Source of the DNA: Tenrec ecaudatus
Lineage: Eukaryota > Chordata > Mammalia > Afrosoricida > Tenrecidae
NCBI RefSeq assembly: GCF_050624435.1
Contig: NC_134539.1
Coordinates: 121,069,525 to 121,133,524, forward strand
Direction of reading: 5' to 3'
Length of the DNA stretch: 64,000 bases
The notes beneath the pieces were generated by a model, which was not told the origin of the DNA, made no database searches, and saw only the letters and a list, made by a program, of their open reading frames with translations. The stretch's first letter is position 1, and each line of letters starts with the position of its first letter. Made by a program: the position numbers and the translations under genes. Shown here in pieces: positions 32,081 to 43,554 of this stretch.

Positions 32081-34940
32081 GGAATAGGGACCTTAATTTC
32101 TAAAAACTCGGTCAAGAGTATCCCAGAGAGCCTGCCGTGGCTGTGTCATCTAAAATTTAAGTATTTTCAAAAGTAGCCATTGCTATTGTACCCAGCATGC
32201 TATCATACAGACTGTAGTCATTTATTCATTTTGGTGATTAAATGACATGCAAATTTTGAATAGAAAAAAAGAGCATAATATGATCTGACGTTAAAATAGA
32301 AGAGCTCTTCTTTATGTTAGTATAAAACGTTTTATTTCCTGCTGAGGGTTAGAAACAGAAAAGAGTGTCGAAGATTTGTCAGCTTCACAATACTTTGGAA
32401 AAGCTATTGTCAGTATTATAGACAAGCTTCTTTCAAAAGCTGTTTGTTTTCCATTTGCCTGGCTTTCTGCCAAGAATTGTTTGATTGACTCATAAACCAT
32501 CCAGTCAGCTTGCTGTTGTAGGCATTTCCCCATCCAATCCCAGAGGCCTCTTTTATGAATTTGTTTTGTTTTTGTGTAGGCGGGTTGAGCTGAAAGCACT
32601 GCAGTGTATTCTAGAAACATATCACTTTACTGACTGCAGGATAACTGGAAGTAGACAACCAGGCAATGAGAGAGTTTAATTAGACACAAAGACTTATTTA
32701 GAAACCTCATCCTCATTTTCTTTTTGGTAGTACACCTGAAGCAACATGAATTTGCCATGTTAAACTTTTAAGGATTGAAAAATAGAAACATTTGCAGCTA
32801 GTTGATTTTTTAAAATAACTCTGGGCAGTGATGTGAATGTATATATTTTCACATACTCATACTTTTAAAATCAAATTTTCACCCCTATGATTCATAGTTT
32901 AGAGCCTTAAAACCCAGACAAATGTTAAAGCTTGCTAAACCGTGGACTCCATCTTCAAAGTTTGAATAAACCATATCTGACTTCTAACGGGTTTTAAGTT
33001 TAGCAATAACATTTAAAAAATGTTTTCCAGGTGTATGGAATTATTAACACAGGACATACACTATAAAAAATTTACTTAAGTACAGAATTTGGAGGACTTT
33101 ATAAAATAAGCTCAAACTTTTCAGTTTTTAATCCAGAGACTAAGTTCTCTGTCCAGCTTTAGCCTCCCCAGGCAATTCTGTCACCCACATTTCTGTCACC
33201 AACATTCTACTTAAGTATGCTACTCATCTCTTTCTAGGGCACATTGAAATAATTCCATTTTCCTGGATTGTTGCCTTCTCCACCTCCGCCCCCCCACACC
33301 CCCACGCCCTGTTCCCCAAGGAAAACAACTCAAATATATTTAACCTACATCTTCCCAAGTCAGCAAATTTTCCGTTGTGAGACTTCTTTCTTGGATGTTA
33401 ATAAATCTTGTTTATTTTGTTATTCTCATTGATTTACAGCTGTAGTTATTGTTTTTTTGTTTTGTTTTTTATTTCAGGACAGACACTATGTACTTTTATG
33501 TTACTGAAGACTTGAAAGGGTGTTTTATTTATGTGGGCTACATCAATCATGAGAAAGCTGAGAAATTTAAAAACATATTTTAATCAATTTAAAACAACAA
33601 TATACTTGTTTTACTCTTCCAAAATTAGAGTATTGATGAGAGAGAATTGTGACATTGTTTTTCATGAGAGCAACTGGATCTCAGAGCTGTGGCTGCAGCC
33701 TGTTAGGCAGTTCTGTTTGAAGTATATGAAGAAAATACCTTACCATAGACATGTTGAATAAGGGAAGAATCTGTTTTTACGTAGTCGTTTCAGATAATTT
33801 TGCATAGTCTGCTCCAAAGTAATAGTGTCTGAAGGCTTGTTGTAATGCAGTCTTGTACCATATCATTGAACTTTCTGTATTTGTAATTTTAGCTCAATTT
33901 GAGCTTAAATTGTAAATAAGCTTAATTAATGGCCTAGTACTTTGAATGAGTCTTTTATATATGTGTAATTTTGTAACATTGTGCACTAATAATCTGAGAA
34001 ATAATGGGTCACTGAGTTATACAGATAACCTAAATATTGATGTGGCATTTATAATATAGTATCAAAACCCGCATCTGTTAGATTCACTGAGTGCAAGGAA
34101 GTCTGTAAGTTGACAAGTAGATAAGCTCAGTGTAGTAGATATGCATTTTCCAAAATACGTGTTTTTAAGCAACAATTAGTTTTGCCCTTGGCAACAAATA
34201 TTGTCAGTTTTTCTTGAGGTGAAAGCTCACTTTTGTTTATTTAAAAAATGTGCGCCAAACACCTCAACCTAATTAACAGTTGGCCAGTTTCTCAAGCAAA
34301 AATGGTGGTTTCGTGAAAATAAAACTGGCTTGTCCAGTTCATAATTAAGATAATCAGAATTTTTTCTTTCAACAGCCATACTATGAGGTAGGAGCCTGCA
34401 ATGGATACTACCCTTTTTGTCATATATACTATTAAAAATATGTGTATATTTGAGATTTATTTAAATTAATTTTTATTGCATCAAGGACATTGCTAGTGAA
34501 ACTGACTTGTATCCTTGTATTTGTTTTTTAAAACTTAACAGCTATGAAGAATACAGTGACATGCAATTCAGTTTGTTGACATTCCCTTGACTCCTAAGGC
34601 ACCAAGCCAATATACTCAACTTTGCTTTGTTACTGGCAGTACACATGTCAGCACAGGGAAAAGGACCAGTAAAGTCTTAATAGCTTTCTTATGAAAAGAA
34701 CTTTGACCTGTGTATCTCACAGATCCCGGTGAGAAAGCTATGCAATAGTATCTGCTCTGGGCTAAATGCTAAGATCTGTGGGGCAGCAAAGATACTCCAT
34801 TCTATTAGAACTGCCCTCCCTGCACCCTCCCGCTGCTTAGCTCAAACTAGCCTCTCAAGAACCAGTTCAGTGGAGTGGAATTTCTGTGAATGTAAATAGT
34901 CTTTCTTTTTGTTTGAACGAACATTCTCTTCCTCATGAAC
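32081..34940. other. Intron 1 stretch without recognised elements
   Basis: A+T-rich single-copy-looking sequence. Short frames here have no similarity that I recognise. A C-rich run lies at about 33280-33310. Confidence 0.5.
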
Positions 34941-34944
34941 ATAT

Positions 34945-35070
34945 TTTTTTTCCTCCCAACATTTTTATTGGCAAATAATTAATATCATACAATTCAATAG
35001 TTTAATCACATGAAGAAGAGTTGTACAATCATCACCACAATCAGTTTTCTAAATACATTTTGATGGTTTA
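34945..35070 (-). repeat. Old L1 (L1M-type) 3' end, antisense
   Basis: ACATTTTTATTGGCAAATAA, TCATACAATTCAATAG, GAGTTGTACAATCATCACCA is the typical antisense 3' end of old mammalian L1 copies. Confidence 0.65.
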
Positions 35071-36465
35071 ACAGTAAGCCATTCTAGAGTCTTTTTAGTG
35101 CTTTGGTACCCTTCCCCACATTTACAAAGGAAAAATCTGAAGATTTCAAATACGAGTTATTTTTGTTACAAAATAGGGGAGGGAGTTGGTGGATATAGTA
35201 AGGACTGACAGAATAAATTATTTTTTAATTTATTTTTATCACCTCTTGATCATAAATTATAATAATGTCCTATTTTTTCACATACGTAATGACTCGTATA
35301 GCTTTACTATTCTTTAGTATGTTTGCTTTTTTAAGAAATAATGCTTTAAAATTTATGTGGAATTTCTTTGGATTCACTCATTTGAAAGAATGTTATTACT
35401 CCTTTCTTTGATAGTGCAAAGAAGATAATGAACAAAGCTTTTATTAATGTATATCATAGTCTGCTGTTGCTGGACTGTTACCAAGAAAGATAACATACTG
35501 AATTCCCATAATATTTTTAATAAAATGAAATTTTTGTTAATTTGTCTTAAAGATCAAACATGACTTAAAGATCAAACATTTTCTTTTTTGTGTGTGACTG
35601 AAAGAATTATGAAAATACCTGTGTTTACCTAATTGGTTTGGCTGATACTTTAAAATTGGAGAAGAGTGAAAGGAAACAACTTTGAAGTAAACTTCTCATA
35701 GAATCATGAAATTTTTGAAGCCTTTATGTTTAATTTTTTAATTTCCAGGGGGTTTTACTCCTAAGGATTATATCCTCTGAAAGAGTTGTTTGCCATAATG
35801 CTATTTATCAAGTACTATTTGTCCACTTTTGTTAGTCTTAACTTTTGATCATTATTAGGTAATATCTGCAACTACAGAATTGATAATAATTTTAGTGAAA
35901 AGAGAAGAAGCTTAAGTTCCAATTAGCTTCTGCATTAGACAGGTAAAATTATTTCTTTGAATCTTTAAACTGTCTACACAAAGTTTTCCATATAAACACT
36001 AATGCATAACCCAACTTAAATATCTTTAAATTTCTTTTATAATTGAAGCCTCCTCTAGTATATTTATCATATTTTTCCTCCTCACAAAAGACAATTGCTT
36101 TCCTAAATCCTGAATTTCATGTTTATTATTCATCTCTTTATGATTTTATTATATTAAGATATATCACTTAACAATATATAGCACTTTTTCATGTTTTTAT
36201 AGCATAACTGACATCTAACTTCATATTCTTTTGGTTCTTGCTTTTATGGTTCACTAATAGTGTGATTCCAACATGATGTTACATATAGCTCTAGTATTTT
36301 TGTTTTTGAATGTGAATAGTATAAATAGTCCACTATGCTGCTCACTTACTTTATTCTTAATAGATTTTTTTAGGTTTCCTAATACTTATAATTAAAAACC
36401 ATGGTGCTGGAAACATTCTTGTAGGTGTGATTTTCACCTGTTTTAAGAGTTTATGTAGGTTAGAG
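35071..36465. other. Intron 1 stretch without recognised elements
   Basis: A+T-rich. About 36120-36450 may be degraded L1 3' UTR, but the signal is too weak to annotate. Confidence 0.45.
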
Positions 36466-36467
36466 GT

Positions 36468-36685
36468 GGGCAAATTATAGCCCATAGCTAAAACAATTGC
36501 TATCTTGTGTGTGTGTGTGAATAAAATTCTGTTGGAACACTGTCTTGATTACTTACAACAAATTGCTTGTGACTATTTTTACAATATAGCAGCAGAGTTC
36601 AGTAGTTACAACGAAGGCTTGTATAGCTGAAAATATTTATTATCTTTACCTTCTCAGAAATTATTTGGTGGCCCACTATTTTAAA
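36468..36685 (+). mobile_element. Ancient eutherian hAT MITE
   Basis: GTGGGCAAATTATAGCCCAT, then AATAAAATTCTGTTGGAACA, CAGCAGAGTTCAGTAGTTAC and AAAATATTTATTATCT match a well known MER-type MITE (the 'ggcaaactatggcccac' family) shared by placental mammals. Family name not recalled with confidence. Confidence 0.65.
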
Positions 36686-36689
36686 ATAT

Positions 36690-37375
36690 TAAGAGTATAA
36701 TTGCTGAATGATAGGAATATGTGTATTTTTGCCTTCAGTTACTCTTCATTGCTACTGAATTGATTCCGACTGATACAGCTTTCCTGGACAGAGTAGAACT
36801 GCCCCATTGGATTTCTGAGGCTGTCGATTGTTATAGCTGTAGATAGCCTCATCTTTCTCCCATGGAGTGGCTGGTGGCTTCAAATTGCTGACCTTGTGGT
36901 TACCAGCCCAATGTGTAACCTACTATGTGAACAGTGCTTCTGACTTTTACTAGGTGCTGCCAAATTACTTTCCAAAATTAATGTTCATTATCTCCAAAAT
37001 GTTTAGGAGTTATGGCTGCACCATGACCTTGCCAACACTAGTAGTTGTTGTTAGGTTGTATTTTAAATTTCTGTTTTTTAACTTGTTTTATTTTTTAAAT
37101 ATTAAATTAATAAGAGTTTCAATTTAATGTAGTTTACTAATGTTTCCTTTTGTTGTTCATTTTTTTCTTTTTGAATCTTAAGAAAACTTTCTAGCTTACA
37201 ATCATAAAGATGCCACTGTTTTCTTCTAAAAGGTTTGCTTTTCACAGTTATGTCTATAATCCATATTGAATTTGTTTTTATGATGGTGGGGGGTTGGGAT
37301 AAAATTAATTTTTTTCCCATTGGATAGCTAATTTCTCGCCCTAACACCATTTCTCCAGTAGACTATAAGAACAAC
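36690..37375 (-). repeat. Old L1 (L1M-type) 3' region, antisense, split by an AfroSINE
   Basis: TATAATTGCTGAATGATAGG, then after the SINE TGCCAAATTACTTTCCAAAA, TATGTCTATAATCCATATTG and CCTAACACCATTTCTCC are antisense L1 3' region text. Confidence 0.65.
36745..36950 (-). repeat. AfroSINE, antisense, inside L1
   Basis: ACTGAATTGATTCCGACTG, GGACAGAGTAGAACTGCCCC, TTTCTGAGGCTGT, CTTTCTCCCATGGAG and head text AACAGTGCTTC. Confidence 0.8.
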
Positions 37376-37446
37376 TGTATGAAATACATGTATTATGTAT
37401 ATTATTTTACCTCTGGATTTTTAATTTTGTGTCTGTGGTCTATTTG

Positions 37447-37635
37447 GAGCGCTGGTGGTGTAGTGGTTCTGCGTTGGGCTGGGATCCACATGGTCGGCAG
37501 TTCGGAACTACCCGCAACTTAGTAGGGGGAAGACTGGGCTTTCTACTCCTGTCAGCAGTTATAGTCTTGGAAGCCCACCAGGGGCTTGCTATGAGTCAGC
37601 ATTGACTTGGTGGCAGTGAGTGGCTTTTTGGTATA
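37447..37635 (+). repeat. AfroSINE, full-length-like, sense
   Basis: Head GAGCGCTGGTGGTGTAGTGG, B box GGTCGGCAGTTCGGAAC, body CTTTCTACTCCTGTCAGCAG, tail GGTGGCAGTGAGTGGCTTTT. It is a well preserved tRNA-derived copy. Confidence 0.85.
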
Positions 37636-37689
37636 GTCTGTTTACCTAAGACCAGACTATTTCAACTATTATTATTATTAATTTAATTT

Positions 37690-37715
37690 TAATAAATCAT
37701 TTTATTGGGGTGCTT
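37690..37715 (-). repeat. Very short family T 3' end
   Basis: TAAATCATTTTATTGGGGTG is the antisense terminal sequence of family T, about 26 bases only. No clear flanking duplication. Confidence 0.5.
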
Positions 37716-38080
37716 CAGTTATTATGACTTCATATTTTATATTTTGATATCTGATATCCTGAGTTCACTTCTTTACCATATTTTTCTTTAGAATAATGGT
37801 TCATAGACTTTTGTTCTGCACTAAAATTTAAATTATGTATCCCTCACACAATCCACAATTTTAAGATTTTGTAAAATTTTTCAGTTACATAGATTATGTA
37901 CACAAACAATCTTTTGATAATTTGATAGTATTGGGTATGTTATATTTTACTTTGGGGAGAATTTATATCCATAATAAAGTTTTGTGTAAAAATGGGATAG
38001 TTCTTTTTATTTCAATAAAATTTATATTTATAAATATTGTGAACACCTTTAGTAAGATTTCATTGTGAGTACTTTTTCTT

Positions 38081-38101
38081 TTTTTATCATTTTATTGGGC
38101 A
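38081..38101 (-). repeat. 21-bp family T tail insertion with 15-bp TSD
   Basis: TTTTTATCATTTTATTGGGC plus one base is all that was inserted. TGAGTACTTTTTCTT stands on both sides (38066-38080 and 38102-38116). This is the shortest family T copy in the window. Confidence 0.85.
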
Positions 38102-38223
38102 TGAGTACTTTTTCTTGTTGGTATACATACACATTTTTGATTAATTTCCTTTCACTGAGGTGATGTTTATATAACAAAGTTAACCATTTTAAAGCCAACA
38201 GTTCCGTGCAGTTTAGTATAACT

Positions 38224-38370
38224 AAACCAAATGCCATCAAGTCAGTTCCATAGAACTGTCCCTATGGGTTTCTAATACTGTAAATCCTTGTAACGTAGAA
38301 AGCCTAATCAGCTGGTGGTTTCAAATTGCAGCCCCACACATTATCTACCACACCACCAGGGCTCCTGACA
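38224..38370 (-). repeat. AfroSINE, antisense
   Basis: TGCCATCAAGTCAGTTCC, AGAACTGTCCCTATGGG and head CACACCACCAGGGCTCC. Confidence 0.8.
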
Positions 38371-38387
38371 TTTAGTCTATTTGTTAC

Positions 38388-39020
38388 TGTTAGGTGCCAT
38401 TGAGTCGGCTCTGACCCATAGCAACCCTATGCACAACCGAAGGAAACATTGCATATTTTTGCGCCATTCTCAAAATTGTTCCTAGGCCCAAGCCTATTGA
38501 AGCAGCCTCTGTGTCAGTCCTCATCAAGGGACATCCTCTCTTTTGCCACCCTGCACATTACCAAACATGATGTTCTCCAGGGACTGGTTTCTCTTAACGG
38601 TATGTCCGAAGTATGTTAAACAAAGTTTTGTTGTTGTTGCCTCAAAGAGTACTCTGGCCTTATTTCCAATATAGATCGGTTTATCCTTTTAGCAAGTATT
38701 CCTTGGTACTTTCACGATTCTCCAGCACAATTCAAATGCATCTATCTTCAACAGTCAAACTTACTCAATGTCCAAATTCCACATGTATGTGAGGCAATGA
38801 AGAATACCATAGTTTGGGACAGGACACATCTTAGTCGGCAAATAACATCCTTGCTCTTCAGTACTCTAAAGAGGTCTTGTGTAGATTTACGTATTGAAAT
38901 ACATCTTTTGATCTCTTGACTGCTGCTTCCTTGAGCATTGATTGTGGTTACAAGCAAGATAAAATTCCTGACAATGTCAACCTTATCTCCACTTATCATG
39001 GTGGTTGCCTGTATTAAATC
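38388..39020 (-). repeat. BovB-clade RTE LINE 3' part, antisense
   Basis: GTTACTGTTAGGTGCCATTG, ATAGCAACCCTATGCACAAC, TTCTCCAGGGACTGGTTTCT, AATTCAAATGCATCTATC, TGACTGCTGCTTCCTTGAGC. The antisense frame 38999-38748 is the decayed end of the RTE ORF. Confidence 0.88.
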
Positions 39021-39094
39021 AGTAATGTCTGGTTCTTATCCATTTGACTTTATTTTTATATCTGAAAACTTTGCTAAATTTTTTCAGTTTTATG

Positions 39095-39290
39095 CCCTGT
39101 ATGGTGCAAAGGGTTAATGTGTTTGGCTGCTAACTGAAAGATTTGGATATCTAGAGGTGCCTTGGAAGAATGATCTGGCTGTCTGCTTCCAAAATCAGCC
39201 ATTGAAAACCCTATGTAAGACAGTTCTACGCTGATGCAGGAGGGGTTGTCATAAGTTGGAATCAACTTGATGACAGTTGGTTTATACTTT
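39095..39290 (+). repeat. AfroSINE, sense, diverged
   Basis: GTTTGGCTGCTAACTGAAAG, GGCTGTCTGCTTCC, AAACCCTATGTAAGACAG, GTTGGAATCAACTTGATG. Confidence 0.75.
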
Positions 39291-39634
39291 TTAGATTATA
39301 AATTAAGTGTAAATTAAATATTAAGGAGGGAATATCCTTAATGGGAAAATACTGGGTAGTTAACAGAATCAAATTAATAACCAAAAACCAGGTCCCATAC
39401 TGAAAATGCTTGTAATCCTTTGGTACCTAGGTGACATGAACTAGGCAGCACACATTAAAAATGTTTGTCTCTTGGATGAATCTGCCTCAGCAATTTTGTC
39501 TTCAGGTCATTCAGTCTTAAAATCATTGCATGCCTGAAGACTACATTGTGCTCCAGAACAAATATGCGAGCAAGGAGGAAAATGAGTGCTGCACAGGCCT
39601 GCACTGTATTTAATATGACTAAAGAAGGGTGTTA

Positions 39635-39845
39635 AAACAAGGACTGCTAGTGGTTGTATACCCGGGGCTGCTAAACGAAAGGTCGGTCAGTGATCGGAAC
39701 CCATCAGCCTTTCTGTGGAAGAAAGATGTGACAAGTCTGTTTCTGTAAAGATTTCTGCTTTAGAAACTTGTGGGGCAGTTCTGCTCTGCCCTGTAAGGTC
39801 AATGTGAGTCAGAATGAATTGCACAATAATGGGTTCAGTTTAGAT
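39635..39845 (+). repeat. AfroSINE, sense
   Basis: Head GGACTGCTAGTGGTTG, GGGCTGCTAAACGAAAGG, body AAGTCTGTTTCTGTAAAGAT, GTGGGGCAGTTCTGCTCTGC. Confidence 0.8.
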
Positions 39846-39939
39846 TAAAGTAAAAGACAAAATAATGGTTTTCTTCTTTAGATAATTTCCTCATAATAGA
39901 GTTCTCACCAGTGGATTTGGCGAAAGGACATGTGTCTTT

Positions 39940-40345
39940 CTGGTGGTTTAATGGTTAAATGTTTAGCTAACGAAACCTATTAGGTGCTCTGTGGGAGAAA
40001 ATTGCGACAGTCTACACTAAGGGTCCTCAAACTACAACCCGCGGACCAGATGCGGTCTGCCGAGGACATTTATCTGGCCCACCGGGTGATTTTGCTCCAT
40101 TAAAAAAAAATTTCAAAATAAGATATGTGCAGTGTGCATAGGAATTTGTTCATAGTTTTTTAAAAAAAACTATAGTCCAGCCCTCCAGTGGGTTTGAGGG
40201 ACAGTGAACTGGCCCCCTGTTTAAAAAGTTTGAGGATCCCTGGTCTACACCCACAGATAATTCAGTCTAGGAAATCCTATTTATGGGCAGTACTGCTCTT
40301 GCTGTTCAAGGATGGGGACTGTTTGGAATGGACTCAGCTGCACAC
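39940..40345 (+). repeat. AfroSINE, sense, split by a hAT MITE
   Basis: Left part CTGGTGGTTTAATGG to GGGAGAAAATTGCGACA; right part after 40250 continues ATTCAGTCTAGGAAATCC and GGGCAGTACTGCTCTTGC. Confidence 0.75.
40018..40242 (+). mobile_element. hAT MITE, 225 bp, perfect 8-bp TSD
   Basis: Begins GGGTCCTCAAACTACAAC after two mutated bases and ends GTTTGAGGATCCCTG, forming inverted repeats. It contains AAAATAAGATATGTGCAGTG. GTCTACAC is duplicated at 40010-40017 and 40243-40250; an 8-bp duplication is the hAT rule. It is probably one of the recently horizontally transferred hAT groups (OC1/hAT1 type), but that name is uncertain. Confidence 0.88.
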
Positions 40346-40629
40346 AAGATTTGCTTTTCTAAAGGCATCACCTTAGTTTGTTAGAATTCTGTATGGAATA
40401 AAGAAAGTATGTGAAGCTAAGCAACAAATTATATATTGTGAAGTATAGGAATTCTGGAATACTTACTGTGCTCATGTGGAACCTGTGCATAGACCAAGAG
40501 AGTTCTTCAAGCAGAAGGGAAGAACACTGCATGGTTTTAAACAAAATCAGAAGAGATTCATATTTTCAAATATTTTATATTTGGATCCACAATCATTAGG
40601 GAATTAAGCAATGTATTGCATGGACATAT

Positions 40630-40890
40630 CTTCTACAAAAGATGTCTTTAAAGTGTTAAAAGTTGTCACTTTGAAAACAGATGTGCCTGACCCTAACCTT
40701 GGTAGGATCTTATCTTCATTTGAAAGCTGGACAACAAATAAGAAGATCCAAGCAGAATTAACACCTTTGAATTGTAGCGTTAGCAAAACATATGAAATAT
40801 ACCATTTTCTGCCTGTCAGGAGAATGAACAAATCTGTGTTGGAAGAAGTATAGCCAGAATGCTCTTTCAAAACAAGGAGCTTCTAACATA
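40630..40890 (+). repeat. BovB-clade RTE LINE fragment, sense
   Basis: GATGTCTTTAAAGTGTTAAA, GAAAGCTGGACAACAAATAA, TCTGTGTTGGAAGAAGTATA, GCCAGAATGCTC are BovB sense text. Confidence 0.8.
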
Positions 40891-41341
40891 ATTACACTTG
40901 AATGCCTTTGCACTGTCAGTGAAACATTGGGTAAAACATTTTTTCTGGTATTTGCTTTCAGCTAAGATCCATCCAATATTTATTTGTATTCAGAATTCAC
41001 CTTGAATTTCTGGCAGTTCCCTGTTGATGTACTGCTGCAAATGTTTTTGAATTTTTTTTCAGTAAAATTGTACTTGTGTAATATTAATGATAATTGTTTT
41101 ATAATTCTGCATTTGGTTGGATCATCTTTGAAATGGGCACAAATATGAATTTCAACCCATATTTGGCTGGATTATCCAGGTAGCTGTCATCCAAATTTCC
41201 TGACAGCATAATGGAGTACTTCCATTGCTGTAGCAGCTTCTTGAAACATTTCTGTTGATACTTCGTTAACTCTAGGAGCCTTGTTTTTAACCAGTGCCTT
41301 CAGGGTAGCTTGGATTTCTTCAGTACTGTTTTTAAAAAAAT

Positions 41342-41455
41342 TTAGTAACAGTTTTATTGACATATAATTCACATATATATTTCAATAGTTTGATCATATT
41401 AAAGAGTTGTGTAATTGTCACAATCAATTTTAGGACATTTTTTTCCTTGTACTTT
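41342..41455 (-). repeat. L1M-type 3' end, antisense
   Basis: AACAGTTTTATTGACATATA, TTCAATAGTTTGATCATATT, CACAATCAATTTTAGGACAT is typical antisense old L1 3' end text. Confidence 0.6.
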
Positions 41456-41464
41456 TTTTTCTCT

Positions 41465-41695
41465 GTTAATTTATTGGGGGGGGCTCATCTAACATTCCTT
41501 ATGTCATTTGTATTAAGTATATTTGTATATATGTGTCATCATCATTTCCAAGATATTTTCTGCTTGAGTCCTTGGTTGGTATGAGCTTTTTTTCCCCCTT
41601 CTCTCCCCCACTCTCCCACCCTCCTGTATCCTTGATCAATTATATATTGTTATTGTTATTTCATATCTTACAGTCCTTTGTCTCACTAGTGCTGT
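41465..41695 (-). repeat. Family T copy, antisense
   Basis: From TAATTTATTGGGGGGGGCTC to CATATCTTACAGTCC; diverged but with the body in normal order. Confidence 0.7.
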
Positions 41696-41819
41696 TTTTC
41701 ATAGTATGCTACTTATTAGAATGATTAAATGTCTACCAGTTCTTTCTGATACAGAGACTCTATATTCCTTGCATCATTTTTAAATGCTTCCGATATCATT
41801 CAATATTTTGCCTCATCCA

Positions 41820-42028
41820 ACTCTATCACAATCCATACATACATCTATTGTGTCAAGCACATTTGTACATTTGTTGCCTTCATCATTCTCAAAACATTTG
41901 CTTTCTACTTGAGCCCTTGGTATCAGCTCCTGATTTCCCCCCTCTCCTTGCCACCTCTCCCTCACGAGCCCTTGATAATTTATAAATTATTATTATTTTG
42001 TCATATCTTACACTGTCCGACATCTTGT
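41820..42028 (-). repeat. Family T copy, antisense
   Basis: From CTATCACAATCCATACATAC to TCTTACACTGTCCGACATCT. The last 3' bases are missing. Confidence 0.8.
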
Positions 42029-42231
42029 GATCCAAAATCAGTGGCGAGAAGGGTGTAAGAGGCCTGGTGGGACATTTTCTCTTGGTGCTTCTTAGGATGT
42101 TTGTTTGCTTTTCTTAAATAACAGTCATACAACAACAATAATTAAGGCTAATTGAGCCCTTAGTATATATCAGGTTCTGTTGCAGTGCTTCATATTCATT
42201 CCTTATTAAATGATGATTCAAGAATATATAC

Positions 42232-43515
42232 AAGGGGGTGCCCTGCCCCCCAAACTGGAACATTTTTTCTCTCAAATTTTTTCAAAGCTATGCACTTACA
42301 TTTTTTTTACAAAACAAACTTAATACCTTCTAAGTACCGTATATACTCATGTGTAATCAGATTTTTCAGCACATTTTTAATGTATTTGTAGTAAAATTAG
42401 GTGCCTCAGCTGATATTTGGGTCAGCTTATACTCGAGTATATGTGGTACTCTATTACACTTAATACATTTATCAAATCTGGGATTCCATTTTTGGAAACA
42501 TTTTTCAGATTCATTTGTTTGGATGGCTGACAGCACCTCCTTTGTTTTGTTTTTTTTTCTTCACCTTCTACGTAGTCAAATTGCTGTCCTTTCATGTCCC
42601 ACTTCATTCGCTGAAACAAAAAGAAGTTGACTGGAGCAAGGTCAGGTGAGTATGGGGCCAGAGGGATATGCTGCTTTGTTTTTGCCATAAACTGGCACAC
42701 TGATAACGGCTGTATGAGCAGGTGCATTGTCATGGTGGCAAAACCAGTCCCTTGGCAGCCACAAATCAGGCCTTTTTTTGGTCACATACTGTTACACAAT
42801 CTTTTCAGAACCTTTAAATAGCTTTACTAACAGTCTGACCTGGAGGAATGAACTCCAAATGCACTGTCCTCATCACATGCAAAAAGCAAATGAGTATTGT
42901 CTTGATCTTTGATTTCATTAGACGAGGTTTTCTTGGGTAAGGTGGTGATGGTGTAGCTTGATTGATATTTGCTTTCATAATAGTAGTAGCACCAAGTCTC
43001 ATCACCAATAATGATCTTGGATAAAATGACTGTACTTCCACGACGGAGTGGGTGTTCTTCAGGCAGTCTGAGTCTTTGAGCACAAGTGCATGAATTTTGT
43101 TGACATTTTCGTCTGTTTGGTAAGTTTAAATCGAGAATGAGGTTTGTCCTCAACCGACATTTAACCTTTGTTGAAATGAGAAAACCACTCATACACTTGA
43201 GTTTGTCCCAATGCATGCATTGTCCTTGTAAGCTGTGTTCAACATCATAATAGTTTCTGTGGGATTTCTCCTGAGCAGGAAACAAAATTTCACAGCCACA
43301 CACTGTTCTCTTAAATCAGCAATTACAAAAAATGAGGGTGAGCAAAACTGCTTGAATGAAAAAATTCACTGTGACCACCGAGAACCTTCCCAGGCTACAC
43401 CTCTGGGTGTACCAACTCAGAGCAGGCTGCTTGATGCTCGCCTAGGGGGGAAAAAGGTATACTATGAGGGGTCCCCTGTTTTTCTTTTTTGGTGTGGGGA
43501 GTGTACACTCCCTTG
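42232..43515 (-). mobile_element. Mariner (Tc1/mariner) transposon, about 1.28 kb, defective
   Basis: Antisense transposase. The minus strand shows GDETWCYYY (first catalytic Asp), then K-K-SNEIKDQDNT text, HHDNAPAHTA in another frame (second Asp) and YSPDLAPVNFFLF (third Asp of the DD34D triad). Ends CAAGGGGGTG (42232) and its counterpart CACTCCCTTG (to 43515) are similar inverted repeats, and the flanks are TA-rich. Total length fits a full-length mariner once the nested MITE is subtracted. Several frameshifts and stops make it inactive. Confidence 0.88.
42335..42448. mobile_element. TA-flanked palindromic MITE nested in the mariner
   Basis: Ends TACCGTATATACTC and GAGTATATGTGGTA are imperfect inverted repeats bounded by TA. 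The second mariner copy (54531 onward) lacks this segment: its sequence passes straight from TTTTAAG to a T/C-rich stretch and ATTACACTTAATAC, so the 114 bases are a later insertion. Confidence 0.8.
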
Positions 43516-43554
43516 AATAACTAGATAAGTTGTGGATAGCTATTCTGATTTCTT

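Larger units (their letters stand above)
41165..41818 (-). repeat. BovB-clade RTE LINE, antisense, split twice
   Basis: 41165-41340 (GCAGCTTCTTGAAACATTTC, GAGCCTTGTTTTTAACCAGT) and about 41698-41818 (ACCAGTTCTTTCTGATACAG) are adjacent in BovB. Between them lie old-L1-like text (about 41342-41455) and a family T copy (41465-41695). Confidence 0.75.

Noticed and set aside
42422-43303. Active mariner transposase
   Set aside because: Catalytic motifs lie in different frames and stops intervene, so the element cannot encode a working enzyme.
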